A stretch of DNA of 64,000 bases from Megamerina dolium (Eukaryota > Arthropoda > Insecta > Diptera > Megamerinidae): contig OY978526.1 in assembly GCA_963854835.1 (NCBI GenBank), forward strand, positions 19,808,334 through 19,872,333, in the 5' to 3' direction. Under the pieces are notes generated by a model that was not told where the DNA came from, searched no databases, and saw nothing but the letters and a program-made list of their open reading frames with translations. Both the position numbers and the translations under genes were made by a program. Each line of letters begins with the position of its first letter. Position 1 is the stretch's first letter. Shown here piece after piece: positions 36,540 to 49,700 of the stretch.

Positions 36540-37062
36540 CACACTATTTTATGAGTCAAAGTATGATCAAAATGATCCTATATAACTTAAAAAATATCCA
36601 ATTACGAGTCTTTTAGTTTATTGAGTATAATGCATATTATGTGCCAATATATGGGGGCTACAAGTGCTACAAGGCGGTGTCACTAAATTTGCAACTGCTC
36701 AAAAATCGAACACCTTTCAATATTCATCGAACAACTTCTGACACTACCACTTGGAACACGTTTAGAAAATAGCAAATAAATTTCAAATTCGTCCTATCCA
36801 AAGAATTTTGTTTCGCCAACATCCCAACAATACTTACCACTCAATCGAAATTAACCAATATCATAGCACAATAACAAAACTCAAAGAAATTAGTTTATAT
36901 TGGAACTTATATTTTTAAAAATTCAGTCAGATTTGCAATACAAACAAATTAATACTTTTTCTCTATAAAACAGAGATACAATTTATAACCACTTATAAAT
37001 GTAAAAACAAAGTTAAGACAAGATCACATAATAAATTACTAATTGATATTTAATAAATTAAT
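36354..37062 (-). other. 3' flank of Hsp70 A4
   Basis: Mirror of 2228-2936. I saw a single-base difference in the UTR near 2335/36955. Confidence 0.6.
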
Positions 37063-38976
37063 TTAATCTACTTCTTCAACGGTTGGACCACTCCTATTTC
37101 CACCAAATCCACCAGATTGTTGGCCACAAGACGAATTTGGTGCAGCACCGCCACTATGCAATTTCGTCATAATCGGTGTGCAGGTCTTTGTAAGCGTATT
37201 CATCTTGTCCTCATATTCTTCTTTATCGGCTAGTGTGTTCAGGTCAAGCCACTTGATCGTATCTTCACAAGCCTTTAGCGCTTCATTCTTTTCTTGTGCT
37301 GATACCTTATCACCATTCTGCTCCAACGCTTGTTTCACGCCAAACACATAACTCTCCAAATTGTTGCGTGCGCTTATTTTCTGTCTCTGCTTTTCATCCT
37401 CTTCGGCGTATGTTTCAGCCTCGTTGACCATTCGATCGATTTCAGCTTGCGACAGACGGCCTCTATCGTTCTTAATGGTAATATTCTTGGCATTGCCCGA
37501 GCTCATTTCCTTAGCCGAAACGTTTAGAATGCCGTTTGCATCGAGATCAAATGTCACCTCAATCTGTGGCACACCTCGTGGTGCTGGCGGAATGCCAGAC
37601 AAGTCGAACGTACCCAATTTATTGTTATCCTTGGTCATTACACGCTCACCCTCGAACACTTGAATGGTGACACCAGGTTGATTATCGGCATAAGTGGAGA
37701 ATGTTTGCGTCTGTTTACATGGAATTCTGCAATTGCGTTCAACGATTTTAACCATTACACCACCAGCCGTCTCAATGCCAAGTGATAGAGGAGCTACATC
37801 CACTAGAAGCACATCTTGAATCTGACTGCTCTTGTCACCGCTGAGGATAGCTGCTTGAATAGCGGCACCATATGCTACAGCTTCATCCGGATTGATTGAC
37901 AGGTTGAGACTCTTGCCGCAGAAGAACGATTGCAAGAGGTTCTGTACTTTAGGAATTCGCGTAGAACCACCAACCAATACGATGTCGTGTATTTGATTTT
38001 TGTCCATCTTTGCATCGTTGAGGGCCTTCTCCACCGGTTCCAATGTGCTGCGGAACAAATCGCCACATAGTTCTTCGAAACGTGCTCTACTCACTTTGGT
38101 ATAGAAATCTTGTCCCTCAAATAGAGCATCAATTTCAATGCTGGCTTCGGTGCTCGATGACAATGTACGTTTAGCACGTTCGGCTGCTGTTCTCAAACGA
38201 CGCAATGCCCTGTGATTCGTACGTAAATCCTTCTTGTACTTGCGCTTGAACTCATCAACCAATAGGTTAACCAGTCTGTTGTCGAAATCTTCGCCACCAA
38301 GATGGGTGTCACCAGCTGTTGCACGTACCTCAAATAGTGAACCTTCGTCGATAGTCAATATAGACACATCGAATGTACCACCACCCAAGTCGAAGATCAA
38401 CACATTACGTTCACCCTTCAGGTTCTTGTCCAAACCATAGGCCAAGGCTGCTGCAGTTGGTTCGTTGATGATTCTCAAAACATTCAAACCAGCAATGCGT
38501 CCGGCATCTTTTGTGGCTTGGCGTTGACTGTCATTGAAGTATGCTGGCACTGTAATAACTGCGTCCGTTATACTTGTACCTAAGTACGCTTCTGCAGTTT
38601 CCTTCATCTTTGTCAACACCATTGAACTGATTTCCTCTGGAGCGAATTTCTTCTGTTCGCCTTTGAATTCGACACATATCTTTGGCTTGCCACCATCACT
38701 CACTACCTTAAACGGCCAGTGCGTCATATCATCTCTAATTTTTGGGTCGTCATATTTGCGTCCAATGAGACGTTTAGCATCGAAGACTGTGTTCTTTGGA
38801 TTCATCGCCACCTGGTTCTTTGCGGCATCTCCAATAAGTCGCTCCGTATCTGTAAACGCCACATAGCTCGGTGTTGTTCTATTGCCTTGGTCGTTTGCAA
38901 TAATTTCCACTTTACCATGTTGGAAGACACCAACACAGGAGTATGTTGTTCCCAAATCAATTCCAATAGCAGGCAT
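37063..38976 (-). CDS. Hsp70: Heat shock protein 70, type A (copy A4)
   Basis: 637-codon intronless Hsp70 with all family signatures and the type A tail ending in EEVD. It has Val after GGVM (A1, A2 and A3 have Ala), GVTIQV as in A1, KLGTF as in A2/A3, and SARNNLES as in A1. It is thus a mosaic of the A1 and A2/A3 states and differs from its mirror partner A1 at about a dozen bases. It is head-to-head with B3 over 2569 bp. Confidence 0.97.
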   Translation of the reverse strand: MPAIGIDLGTTYSCVGVFQHGKVEIIANDQGNRTTPSYVAFTDTERLIGDAAKNQVAMNPKNTVFDAKRLIGRKYDDPKIRDDMTHWPFKVVSDGGKPKICVEFKGEQKKFAPEEISSMVLTKMKETAEAYLGTSITDAVITVPAYFNDSQRQATKDAGRIAGLNVLRIINEPTAAALAYGLDKNLKGERNVLIFDLGGGTFDVSILTIDEGSLFEVRATAGDTHLGGEDFDNRLVNLLVDEFKRKYKKDLRTNHRALRRLRTAAERAKRTLSSSTEASIEIDALFEGQDFYTKVSRARFEELCGDLFRSTLEPVEKALNDAKMDKNQIHDIVLVGGSTRIPKVQNLLQSFFCGKSLNLSINPDEAVAYGAAIQAAILSGDKSSQIQDVLLVDVAPLSLGIETAGGVMVKIVERNCRIPCKQTQTFSTYADNQPGVTIQVFEGERVMTKDNNKLGTFDLSGIPPAPRGVPQIEVTFDLDANGILNVSAKEMSSGNAKNITIKNDRGRLSQAEIDRMVNEAETYAEEDEKQRQKISARNNLESYVFGVKQALEQNGDKVSAQEKNEALKACEDTIKWLDLNTLADKEEYEDKMNTLTKTCTPIMTKLHSGGAAPNSSCGQQSGGFGGNRSGPTVEEVD

Positions 38977-39120
38977 TTTTGTTGTTTTGTTTTGTATAAT
39001 TTTTCACTTTAATTTCAATACACAATTCACTTATTTTGTAAGTTTGACGTAGCAAAAAATACTTTTTGTCTACTCGCTCTTCTTATGTTTTCACTTAAAT
39101 TGTTTGTTTTTAACTATGCT

Positions 39121-39207
39121 GCCAGCCGCGCTCTTGCGGGTATTTATACTAAAAATGAAATATATGGAAATTTCTAGATACTCTTTCGAGAATATTAGAG
39201 AATATGC
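39121..39207 (-). promoter_or_regulatory. Heat-shock promoter of Hsp70 A4
   Basis: Minus-strand TATAAATA at 39141-39148 and an HSE cluster at about 39166-39207. The start-site region has two bases different from A1 (GCGCGGCTGGCAG here). Confidence 0.85.
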
Positions 39208-41319
39208 TCAATGTCATTATTAAGAAGAGAGCGAGCAAAACAAAGTACATATAATTTGAGAATGGTAGAGAAGGCTGTCAATTTTTGTGGAATATGTTTC
39301 TCTCTATCGCTGCCACCTAGATTTTCTGAAAAATTTACAAACCAAATCGAAAATGTATTTGTTTCTAAATTGAAGTTGAGCCTTTATTTGCAAATTTTTT
39401 GGGGTTGGAGAGAAATACAAAAAACAAAAGCTCTAAGAAATGTTTAATAGTAAATTTTCACACAAAAAAGGAACATGGAAGCAGTGTGTGTGTGCTATAT
39501 ACGATTTTGGCGCCATATATGAATGCATGAACCCTAAACAAAATGCATATTTTACTCAGTTTGGACGATTTAAATAGTAATTACTAATTTGACTAAACTG
39601 TCATAAAACTACTAGGAATAGCATTAACTCAAATTGGAGAAAAAGAATTTCTACCCCTTTCAACAGCAGTGGTTCACATAATTACTTTACTATATTTGAA
39701 TACGAAACTCTTCAACTTCTAGTTCAACTACTTCAACTACTAGTTTATTGTATATTCCTATGAGATAATCTGGCAACACAGGGTATACATATTTAACGTA
39801 TTTCAGCTTGGTTTATTTGGATTTCATGAGCAAGAGAGTGATATTAGGGTGACTGACGTTTTTTTTTAGTTTGTTCCACTTTATTTTTTCGTATTATAGG
39901 TACATATATGTACATATGTACATATATTTATGTGTATGTAGATGCAGGGAACTGTTGGAGATTGTTCTAGAAATATCGCTTGTTTACATATATTAAGAAC
40001 TTGTTTAAACAATTTATAATTTACAATTGTACTAAAATACAATTTAAATACAATTTAAAATACAAATTTCACTTCTTTGCGCCTTTGGTTAAACAATTGC
40101 AATTTTATGTTGTATTTTCCTCATATACATTTCTGTCATTGTTGGCTGTTTAACAGTTTTTAGTACAACTACTCGTAAATAATGTTTGTCGAAACAAATA
40201 ATGAAAACATGTACATATGTATGTATGTATCTAATCCACAAATTCAATAAATATGTACATAAGAAAACATAAATAGTTTGGTTTTTCAGCTCAATTATGG
40301 GCCGGATTTTATTCTTTTATGCTTTTTTTTATGTTTTATGTGCATATATAATCACCCATGCATTTTTTCAATTGGAAATATCATTAAAGTATCGTAACGT
40401 GTAAAAGTGAATCTAGTATTGATTGAGCTGGTTTCATATCGAAAACGTCATAACCGAAAAGTAAGCTTACTTTTGTTCATTAGTTACATACCACATATGT
40501 ATGTATGTATGTGTAAATGAGTGTATGATCAAAATGAAGCTGATCCAAAAAGGTAGAATACCTATTGCTAATTATGGTCGCAAAATATACGTCGATGACC
40601 ATAACAATAAGAATATAAAAATTATATTATTTTCATTACATTATTTGAAGTTGAGTACTATATGCACACGCACAGTAGTTTGAATTTTCTCGAAAAATCA
40701 GTCTATATAAACAAACATTGAATGAAGAGTAGCTATAGGAAATATTATTTATAGCTTGTTTTGTGGTAGGTCAATAACACAGAGAGTTGTAAATCATATA
40801 GTGATTGTGGTATTCTGTCTGTTAGAATATACGATGTGAGTGGTTTAATTAATTAATTAATAAATATTGTAAATTTTCTAAGTCTAACAAAAAATTTTAG
40901 TAACATATTGAAATTAATTGATTCATTGTTTGTTTGTTGTTTACGAAATCGTATCGTAAGAATCTCTTTTCCTCAATTTTCTCATTTATTCTTATCAGCA
41001 CCCGTGAGAGTTTTACGTTCTCTTATGTTATCGTATCGTAAGAATCTCTGTTTACTTCAATTTCATTGTTGACACATAGTAAATGTGTATTTCATTGCAA
41101 ACAATTAAATATCTCATTCGTTGTTATCAGCACTCATGAGAGTTTTTCACGCTCTCTTGATAAAAATTTACGATATACATACGATATACGAATATACAAT
41201 CTATTTTCTCATTCAACATTGACATTTGTGAGTAGTTCTCTCAATATGAACAATACGATATACCATTCGTATATGTCTTCCTCACTCACCCTCTTAAATA
41301 AACATTTATATAGGTTTAT
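39208..41319. other. Divergent intergenic region between A4 and B3
   Basis: Homologous to 26247-28327 but with small indels, for example an extra TTAATTAATTAATTAATAAA-containing segment near 40840-40866 and a shortened block near 40560-40640. It is therefore an older duplicate than the palindrome mirror pair. No gene. Confidence 0.7.
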
Positions 41320-41430
41320 GAGTATTCCTGAGAATAGTCCACTCTGTACCCGAAATTTCTATGCATGTTTCTCGTATTTTCTGCATTGAGCACTTTTAGT
41401 ATAAATAGTAGACCGAAAACGGTCTTTGCA
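41320..41430 (+). promoter_or_regulatory. Heat-shock promoter of Hsp70 B3
   Basis: HSEs at 41320-41385 and TATAAATA at 41400-41407, as for B2. Confidence 0.82.
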
Positions 41431-41545
41431 TTATTATCGTAACAGAAGTTAAAGTGAAAAGTATTGTGGAGAATATTAGCAAATACGCTAAGCAAAACAA
41501 AAGTGAAGTATTTTAATAGTGAAAGAAAGAAAGTAAATAAACAAA

Positions 41546-43459
41546 ATGCCTGCTATTGGAATTGATTTGGGAACAACATACTCCTGTGTTGGAGTCTTTC
41601 AACATGGCAAAGTGGAAATTATTGCAAACGACCAAGGCAATAGAACAACACCAAGTTATGTGGCGTTTACAGATACGGAGCGACTTATTGGAGATGCCGC
41701 AAAGAACCAGGTGGCGATGAATCCAAAGAACACAGTTTTCGATGCTAAACGTCTCATCGGACGCAAGTTTGATGATTCGAAGATCCAGGATGATATGAAG
41801 CATTGGCCATTCAAGGTGGTGAATGATTGTGGCAAACCAAAAATCTCTGTTGAATTCAAAGGAGAAGAGAAGAGATTCGCTCCGGAGGAAATCAGTTCAA
41901 TGGTGTTGACAAAGATGAAGGAAACTGCAGAAGCGTACTTAGGCACAAATATAACGGACGCAGTTATTACAGTGCCAGCATACTTCAATGATAGTCAACG
42001 CCAAGCCACAAAAGATGCCGGTGCCATTGCTGGGCTGAATGTGTTGCGTATTATCAACGAGCCAACTGCAGCCGCGTTAGCTTATGGTTTGGACAAGAAT
42101 CTGAAGGGTGAACGCAACGTGTTGATTTTCGACTTGGGTGGTGGTACATTCGATGTGTCCATATTGACAATAGATGAAGGTTCACTGTTTGAAGTACGTT
42201 CAACGGCAGGTGATACTCATCTTGGTGGTGAAGATTTTGACAACCGACTGGTGAATCACTTTGTTGAGGAATTCAAGCGCAAGTACAAAAGAGATATACG
42301 TACAAATCCCAGAGCATTGCGTCGTTTGAGAACAGCAGCCGAACGTGCTAAACGTACATTGTCATCGAGCACCGAAGCCAGCATTGAAATTGATGCTCTA
42401 TTTGAGGGACAAGATTTCTATACCAAAGTGAGTCGAGCACGTTTCGAAGAACTGTGTGGCGATTTGTTCCGCAGCACACTGGAACCGGTGGAGAAGGCTC
42501 TCAACGACGCAAAGATGGACAAAAATCAAATACACGACATCGTATTGGTTGGTGGTTCTACGCGAATTCCTAAAGTACAGAACCTCTTGCAATCGTTCTT
42601 CTGCGGCAAGAGTCTCAACCTCTCAATCAATCCGGATGAAGCTGTGGCCTATGGTGCTGCAATTCAAGCAGCTATCCTCAGCGGTGACAAGAGTAGTCAG
42701 ATCCAAGATGTGCTTCTAGTCGATGTAGCTCCTCTATCGCTCGGCATTGAGACAGCTGGTGGTGTAATGACAAAATTAATTGAGCGCAACAGTCGAATTC
42801 CGTGCAAACAGGCGAAGACGTTCACAACGTACGCCGACAATCAGCCAGCAGTCACGGTTCAAGTGTTTGAGGGTGAACGTGCCATGACCAAAGATAACAA
42901 CATATTGGGCACTTTCAATTTGACTGGTATTCCGCCAGCACCACGCGGTGTACCCAAAGTTGATGTTACATTCGATCTGGACGCGAATGGTATATTAAAT
43001 GTAACAGCCAAAGACACGAGTACCGGCAATGCAAAGAACATTGTCATCAAGAATGACAAAGGTCGACTGTCACAAGCTGAAATCGATCGTATGGTCAATG
43101 AAGCTGAGAAATATGCCGAGGAGGATGAAAAGCAGCGACAGCGTGTAACAGCAAGAAATCAACTGGAGACCTATGCGTTCAATGTGAAACAAGCTGTTGA
43201 TCAAGCCGGTGATAAACTGAATCAGTCAGAGAAGGAGAAGGTGTCGCAGAAATGCAGCGAGACAATTAAGTGGCTGGATAATAATACAACGGCCGACAAA
43301 GAGGAATACGAATATAAGTTGGACGAATTGACAAAATTGTGCAGTCCCATAATGACGAAAATACATCAGGGTGGTGCAGGTGCGGGTGCAGGTGCGGGAG
43401 CACAACACGCTTCTAGCAATGGTACCTATGGTGGTCCAACGGTGGAAGAAGTCGATTAA
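41546..43459 (+). CDS. Hsp70: Heat shock protein 70, type B (copy B3)
   Basis: 637-codon intronless Hsp70 of type B with the complete signatures, Gly-Ala tail and EEVD. The single amino-acid difference I see from B1/B2 is Asn for Ser in GTNITDAV (about residue 134). Its 3' flank is homologous to that of B1/B2 for about 800 bp but lacks the SINE. It is the last Hsp70 gene on this side of the cluster; the next recognisable host gene is cystinosin. Confidence 0.97.
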   Translation: MPAIGIDLGTTYSCVGVFQHGKVEIIANDQGNRTTPSYVAFTDTERLIGDAAKNQVAMNPKNTVFDAKRLIGRKFDDSKIQDDMKHWPFKVVNDCGKPKISVEFKGEEKRFAPEEISSMVLTKMKETAEAYLGTNITDAVITVPAYFNDSQRQATKDAGAIAGLNVLRIINEPTAAALAYGLDKNLKGERNVLIFDLGGGTFDVSILTIDEGSLFEVRSTAGDTHLGGEDFDNRLVNHFVEEFKRKYKRDIRTNPRALRRLRTAAERAKRTLSSSTEASIEIDALFEGQDFYTKVSRARFEELCGDLFRSTLEPVEKALNDAKMDKNQIHDIVLVGGSTRIPKVQNLLQSFFCGKSLNLSINPDEAVAYGAAIQAAILSGDKSSQIQDVLLVDVAPLSLGIETAGGVMTKLIERNSRIPCKQAKTFTTYADNQPAVTVQVFEGERAMTKDNNILGTFNLTGIPPAPRGVPKVDVTFDLDANGILNVTAKDTSTGNAKNIVIKNDKGRLSQAEIDRMVNEAEKYAEEDEKQRQRVTARNQLETYAFNVKQAVDQAGDKLNQSEKEKVSQKCSETIKWLDNNTTADKEEYEYKLDELTKLCSPIMTKIHQGGAGAGAGAGAQHASSNGTYGGPTVEEVD

Positions 43460-44655
43460 GTATTATGCAAATAAATGCAACATTAATTACATTTATAAGT
43501 AGATTGTTTCAAATTGTTCAAATGGAAAAGACTGTTTAGTTGTATTAAATATATTTAATTTATGCATTCCTAAGTTTAAAGTTCCTGAATGTGATCTAAA
43601 TTAATTTATTTGTAAAATAAACATGGATTTTTAATCATAATATGATATTTTTTAGTTTCTTGGAAGATTCTGAGGTGGTTGGTTTATAAGGAATTGTGGA
43701 GTGGGGGGATATAAAAGAACTTGTTGCCTCTATCGTTTGTCTTTTCTTCTGATCAATTTGCGTCGGTTGGATTGCGAAATTGAAATTGTTAACCAACCAA
43801 TTATTATTCAACATCAAATATTTATTGTGGATGTTGTCGTTTCAAAGCTTTTTTTCAGTTTTTTTTTTCCATGCCAATTTAGACTTAAATAATTAAATAT
43901 CAATCAATTTTACAACAAGTCACACTTTATAAATGCTTTTCGTGATGATTTGCGAAATACTATATAATTGCAGAGTTTTGTTCATTGTCACCAAATGGAG
44001 CTTCCACATTCACTATCGTTGCCGAAGAGTGTCCGACATTTGCATTTGAAATGTTCTGTGTGTCTGTGCCATGTATAATTTCATAAGGTTGATTGTTTCT
44101 AAAAGAAATGAAATATTCAATTGGATTCTCGTAATTCATAATCAAAATGTTCCAACTAAAACTATAATTAAAAATAAAAAGAAATATTGAAATAAAAACA
44201 CAACAACTACATAATTCTATAAAGCAAAAATTATAATTTATTTAAAATTGATTAAAATTGGTGTTAATGAATTGTATGAAATAATTAAATAATTATGAAT
44301 ATATTGTTGTTGTATTTATGATATCTTCTGATAACGCACATGGGCGCGTGCGTGCGATTCACTGTCACTGCTAACGATCGTCAATTGTTGGGGACAACAA
44401 ATTTTTTCTTGAATAATTTTCAAACATTTCGGACATCTTTTGCTTGTGCTGCTAAAGCTAAACGAATTGGTTTTTGGTTTTTTTTTTTTTTTTTTTTGGT
44501 AATGAATAAAAATTATTTTTATTTAATTTTTTTTTTATTTGCATATGAATACACAATAGCAATTTAAATGCAAAAGGCAAGTGCATGCTTGAGCAATAAT
44601 ACCATTTGGTGCAAAATTATGCATACATACATACATACATATATAGGAGTATATA
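43460..44655 (+). other. 3' flank of Hsp70 B3 and spacer
   Basis: Homology with the B2 flank continues to about 44270 with many small indels. An AATAAA lies just after the stop. The rest, with poly-T runs at 44480 and 44745, has no gene. Confidence 0.65.
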
Positions 44656-46425
44656 CAGCTGCGAGCAGTGAAATAGTAGTGCATACTTGCAAAATATATT
44701 GTGTCCTTTATTTTTCATCTTACTTGTTATCGGCTTCGATTTTTTTTTTTTTTGGTAATTATCATCTCTAGTTTATAACTTACATTTGTGCAAATTTGAA
44801 ACCATGAAATCGTTATAGTTTGAACGAGCAGTTAAATAGTAGCGAGAAGCAAATAGGTGTACAAAATTTGTTTTCCTGTCACAATATTTTTTTTTTTGGA
44901 ATTGAAAGTAAGTTTTATTGCTTTATGCAACTTTTAGTGGGACGTGGTGTGCACTGGACTCACGAAAAACGCGTGAAATTATTGAAAAACTTATCAAAAG
45001 CGGTAAAACATATAGGGAAGTGGAAAAGATTGTTGGTCGCTGAGAAAAGGGGTGCTAAGCGTGTACATTCAGCAACTGCCGTTCGGCATATAATAAAATG
45101 CTCAAAAAGTCGATCAGCGATCTGAGCTGTTGAAATATTATAGCCTAGACAGACGGCAGCCTAATTCCGGATTACCGAGTTAATTCGAATTAACTGCAGC
45201 TAATCCGCATAAACTCTATGAGTTAATTCTCAAAATAAAAGAGGATTAGGGCAATTTGCGATGGCAACAGTGCTGAGAATTGTCTATTGTGAATTTTTCT
45301 CCATCCACTTTACAAAAAATTAGGTGTGTTCCCTAACAAAAAACTTTCAACAACTGTTAACAGTTTTCAACATGAAAAGTGTTGGCGAACAAATAAATCC
45401 AGCTGTCAATTATGAACGGTGAATGTCAATTTACAAGTTTCTGATAGTTTTCAGTTCACGTACTTCTTGTACGTGATAGATGACAGAAATTAATAGTGAT
45501 AGTAATGAAAGTGGACAGACCTAATAAAACAGCAATCAGCCGTTTAGTTAATCCGCAATACTGCCGTCTGTCAGGTTATTATTTTATTCGGATTAAGTGC
45601 GCCGGTAATCCGGAATTAGGCTGCCGTCTGTCTAGGCTATAAGGAGATGGCTACGCGAACATAACTTGTATGCTCGAAGTCCACGCAAGGTAGCGCTTCT
45701 AAAAACAAAAAAAAATCATGTATTACGCAGACTTGATTTTGCCAATGGAACATTTGGAATGGCCCCACCCGGAAATGGCGGAAATATTTTGTGAGTCTAA
45801 AATTGTCTTGTATGGAGGTAAAGGCTCTCGCCAGTATGTAAGACGGCCCCCCCCAAATACTGAGTACAATCCAAGTTACACCACAATGACCCGAAAGCAT
45901 GGAGGATCCAGTATTATTGTATGGTGGTGTTTTTCGTACAACGGTGTGGGGCCAATATATTGGATAATGGACCATTATGCATACGTTAAAATAATGCAGG
46001 ATATTATGTTATCGTTTGCTGAAGACGAAATGCTGCTCATATGGGTATTATAACAGGACAACGACCCGAAGCACACAAGCAAGCTGACAGAATTGTGGTT
46101 TCGAGACAATGGAATCAAGGTCATGGAGTGGCCAGTTCAATCTTCTAACCTCAATCCCATTGAAAACCTTTGGGCTGATCTAAAGACAACGGTATGGGAT
46201 GCTAAGCCTAAAAATAACAACGAAGTGTGTGCTGTGGTTCAACGCGCATGCCAATCAATCCCACGAGAAAGGTGCCAGCGCCTCGTAGACTCTATGAGAA
46301 ACCGCTGTTCAAGCTGTGATTAAAAATAACGGCCATGCTACCAAATACTAAGTATTTCTGCTAAATAATTAAAGTAAAAATTACAAATTTCCATTTACCC
46401 ACTACTATTTCACTGCTCGCAGCTG
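44656..46425 (+). mobile_element. Tc1-like transposon, inactivated
   Basis: TA-flanked, with perfect 26-bp inverted ends beginning CAGCTGCGAGCAGTGAAATA. Transposase pieces are in several frames: GRGVHWTHEKR near 44939, ATAVRHIIKCSK near 45077, then after a nested MITE PRKVALL, FCESKIVLYGG and GGSSIIVWWCFSYNGVGPIYWI (45720-46050). QDNDPKHTS and VMEWPVQSSNLNPIENLW, the second and third acidic motifs, follow at 46055-46180. Frameshifts and stops prevent function. Confidence 0.9.
45141..45639. mobile_element. 499-bp MITE nested in the Tc1-like element
   Basis: Perfect or near-perfect 36-bp inverted ends (TAGCCTAGACAGACGGCAGC at the left edge) interrupt the Tc1 transposase frame. Removing it rejoins LLKYY with RRWLRE-like sequence. 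It has no coding capacity. The flanking TA/TATA repeat suggests a Tc1/mariner-type target, but the family is not certain. Confidence 0.85.
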
Positions 46426-46760
46426 TAGATATTGGAATAACAATTAAATCTCAACCACTAATAAATAACAAAAATAATTTCATTTTTATACAGAAAAGAA
46501 GATCTTAAATAAATATATATTACATAGAATTACATAGAATATAAAAACAGAGTATAAACAAAAAAATTATGAATTAGAAAATAAACAAAAAAAAAAAAAA
46601 TAGAAAATAAAATGTAAATAAAAGTAAAAATAAAATAAAACATATGAATATATAGAAAATATACCTACAAACTTGTATGTTTTGTATGTGCAAGTGCAAG
46701 CGTAAAAGTGAAAAAATCTTTACAAGTAAATACAAATCATATACATAAAAATAAAACTCT

Positions 46761-49700
46761 TTAAATATATAGTTCTTTAGCCGGTGGCGATACAGTTTCA
46801 TCTTTATTTGGCACTTCTGATGTAGCAGTTACATCGGACATGGAAATACCATTTGAATGTCTGAAAGAATGTTACACAAACGAGAAAACAAAAAATAGTC
46901 TCTATTTTCTAATGTTCGATAGTCAATTGTATCATATATTTAATGAAAACCATATACATGATGCAAATATTTCCTTCTTTCCTGTGGAGAATGATAAATA
47001 ATACAGTGACACCGTATTTGTGGGCGCGAAATGTTGCTAACTTTGGGATGACAAACGTAGACCCATATAATAAAACCTTCAAAAATGTTTACATTCTCAG
47101 GTCAATTTTTTTTTTTTTTACGGTCATATTAAATTTGCAATTTTTTGCCTGACCGGTTTTAGAATAAGTGGGGAAAAAGGGATTAAAATTCATATCGAAG
47201 CAAAATATATAGTAAAATTTCATGAGGAATAATTTTGTAGAACATTTTAATCCACTAGGCACTCTTTTGAAGGGGTCTATTTTGGAAAATCTGAATTAAA
47301 TGGTACTTGGGAGGGAGCAATAGGGCCAGCAGTGGAGTCACATGTGGCTCTGATGATAGCAATGATTGCGATACTGATGTCCCAAGCACCGGATCATCAC
47401 CCTCGAAAAGAGCTTGAGTTATATTTATGAACAGATTCTAAAACAATGCATTAGAAAAGTTGAATATTTCAAGGGGCATATTCGTTTTTCTGTGGACTTT
47501 TACGTCCTTTGTATAAAGATTTTATTTGCTAGCATCCCTAGTGAAATTTTTGGAATATTTTAACCTTCTAGCGACCTTCCGAATGCCATTTTATTCAGAC
47601 TTTCCAAAAAAAAAAAGAGTCAAAATGACCCTTTCGTGAGAGAGCGAGAGTGTGTTAAAATGTTCTACCAAAATATTCCCCCTGAAAATTTTACTGTACA
47701 TTTCCAAACTACATATTTCGTAACGATATGCATTTTAACCCCTTTTTCCCACTTATTCTAAAAGCAGTCAGTCAAAAAATTTCATTTTAACCCTTTAGCT
47801 ACCTTCCAAATACCATTTTACTTAGAGTTTCCAAAAAAAAAAGGTGTCAAAATGACCCTTTCGTGAGAGAGCGAGAGTGTGTTAAAATGTTCTAAAAAAA
47901 TATTCCCCGTACAAATTTTACTGTACATTTTCAAACTATATATTTTGTTCCGATATGAATTTAAATCCAGTCAAAAAACTGCAAATTTAATATGGCCATA
48001 AAAAAAAATTTGACCTCAGAATGCAAAAAGTTTTGGGAGATTTTACTATATGGGTCTAGAGGTCTTTCGTCCGAAGTTGGAATCATTCCGCTCCCAGACA
48101 GTGACCCTGAAATTGTTTCATAGTGTAATGCACACATATTTAGGTATATGAACGAAAATGATTTAATGACTATTATATGTTGTTATTATTATGATATCGT
48201 AATATATAATAATATTTATGTATATATGCATGATAATGAAACATACCATAAATGAGTGTGAATGTGAAATATAATGATGAATTCATTCATTTGATTTGAT
48301 TAATTGACAAAAATCATTATTGTATTGGGGGTCTTGAATTAGTTTTGAGGGATTTTCGTTAGATGGCGTCGTTGTTGTTGTTGTTGTTGTACATTTACCA
48401 TCGAACTATTGGGTTGGCAACTAAGTAATTGCCGATATCACATATAGACGCCTTTGGTCATATTTTTTAATGGCTTGTGTCAATGATATATATTTTTTTC
48501 ATTTTGACATTTATTAGCTGTCAGTCTTACATCGCTTTGTCCCCGTTTAGATAAGAAGACATTTGCCTGAAAAATATTTTCAATTCTCTTTTGATGTTTC
48601 TTTCGTTTGCGTTTACATAGGCAATAATGTTTCTCGGCAATATGTGAGCTCGTTTCTATATTTTCTTAATTACGAATGAGAAGCACAAAGTGTGTCGCGG
48701 TGTAGGGGAAACTAAAACCCATCTCTTTTCCTCGCGCCTACCTTGCTAAGGAACAAAATATTTTTCATTCAAATGTCTTCGCGTATAAATGGGGACTTTA
48801 GAAGCAAATCGCGAGTATTTTTCGTAAAAAAAAAAGGTATTCTTTTGGCGTCTGTCTTAATATGGAGTGCAAAATTTCGTCATTTTCGTCATATTTTTGC
48901 AAGCTGCTAAAATGTTACGTGATGTGTATGAGGTGCGGCAGCCTTAAAAAAAATGACCGTGTGGGAATTGGTTTGACAAATTCTGTACCGAAGATTTTTC
49001 ACTCAAATATGACCAACGATCAGGTTGACCAGAAGAGCTTGATAATGATCAAATTAAAAAGCCATAATCGAGTCGGATCGTCATATAACTATACGAGAGG
49101 TAGCAGAAAAGCGACCGGGAAAGATTTGAACACCTTTGTATTAAAAAAATGGTTTTTTATTTATACGAAAAAAAATCGGCCATTACATAGTTGCCAGCCT
49201 AATATATTCATTTCAAAGGTGTACACAATCATTTTTTATTGAACTTCGATCATGGAGGCAATAAAACAACATTTGCGGGACGTTTTGTTTTTCATGTTTA
49301 AATCATCGATTGCTGTTGGAAACTTAAAAGAAACATTGTACGAGTATATCGATTAAAATATGTGACTACTGTTTTCGTCATTTTAAAAGTGATGATTTTG
49401 ACATTGAAAAAATTTTAAAGATGCAGAATTGATTGCTTTATTGGATTGGAGATGTTCAAGGCCGATTTTTCACGTGCACACAACACACAATTGCTTCAAC
49501 GCAAGGATTGTTGCATCGTTTCGTCACTGGTGATGAAAAATTGATCCATTACGATAATCCGAAGCCCGGCCAACCATCAACATCAAAGCGGAATATTCAT
49601 GGTGACCAGCTCGGTGTTGACTATGAGTTGCTAAAACCGAATGAAATCATCATCGGTGACCTTTATCGAACACAATTGATGCATTTGAGTCGAGCATTGA

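Larger units (their letters stand above)
22007..39289. repeat. Right arm of the giant Hsp70 palindrome
   Basis: Inverted copy of 1-17270. It carries Hsp70 type A at 24102, type B at 28554 and type A at 37063, plus mirrored LINE, mariner and SINE insertions at the same relative sites. Beyond 39289 the sequence continues into a further head-to-head intergenic region and a third type B gene; their mirror would lie left of the window. Confidence 0.96.

Noticed and set aside
44340..44567. 75-codon frame with poly-Phe
   Set aside because: It derives from a poly-T run and has no conserved features.
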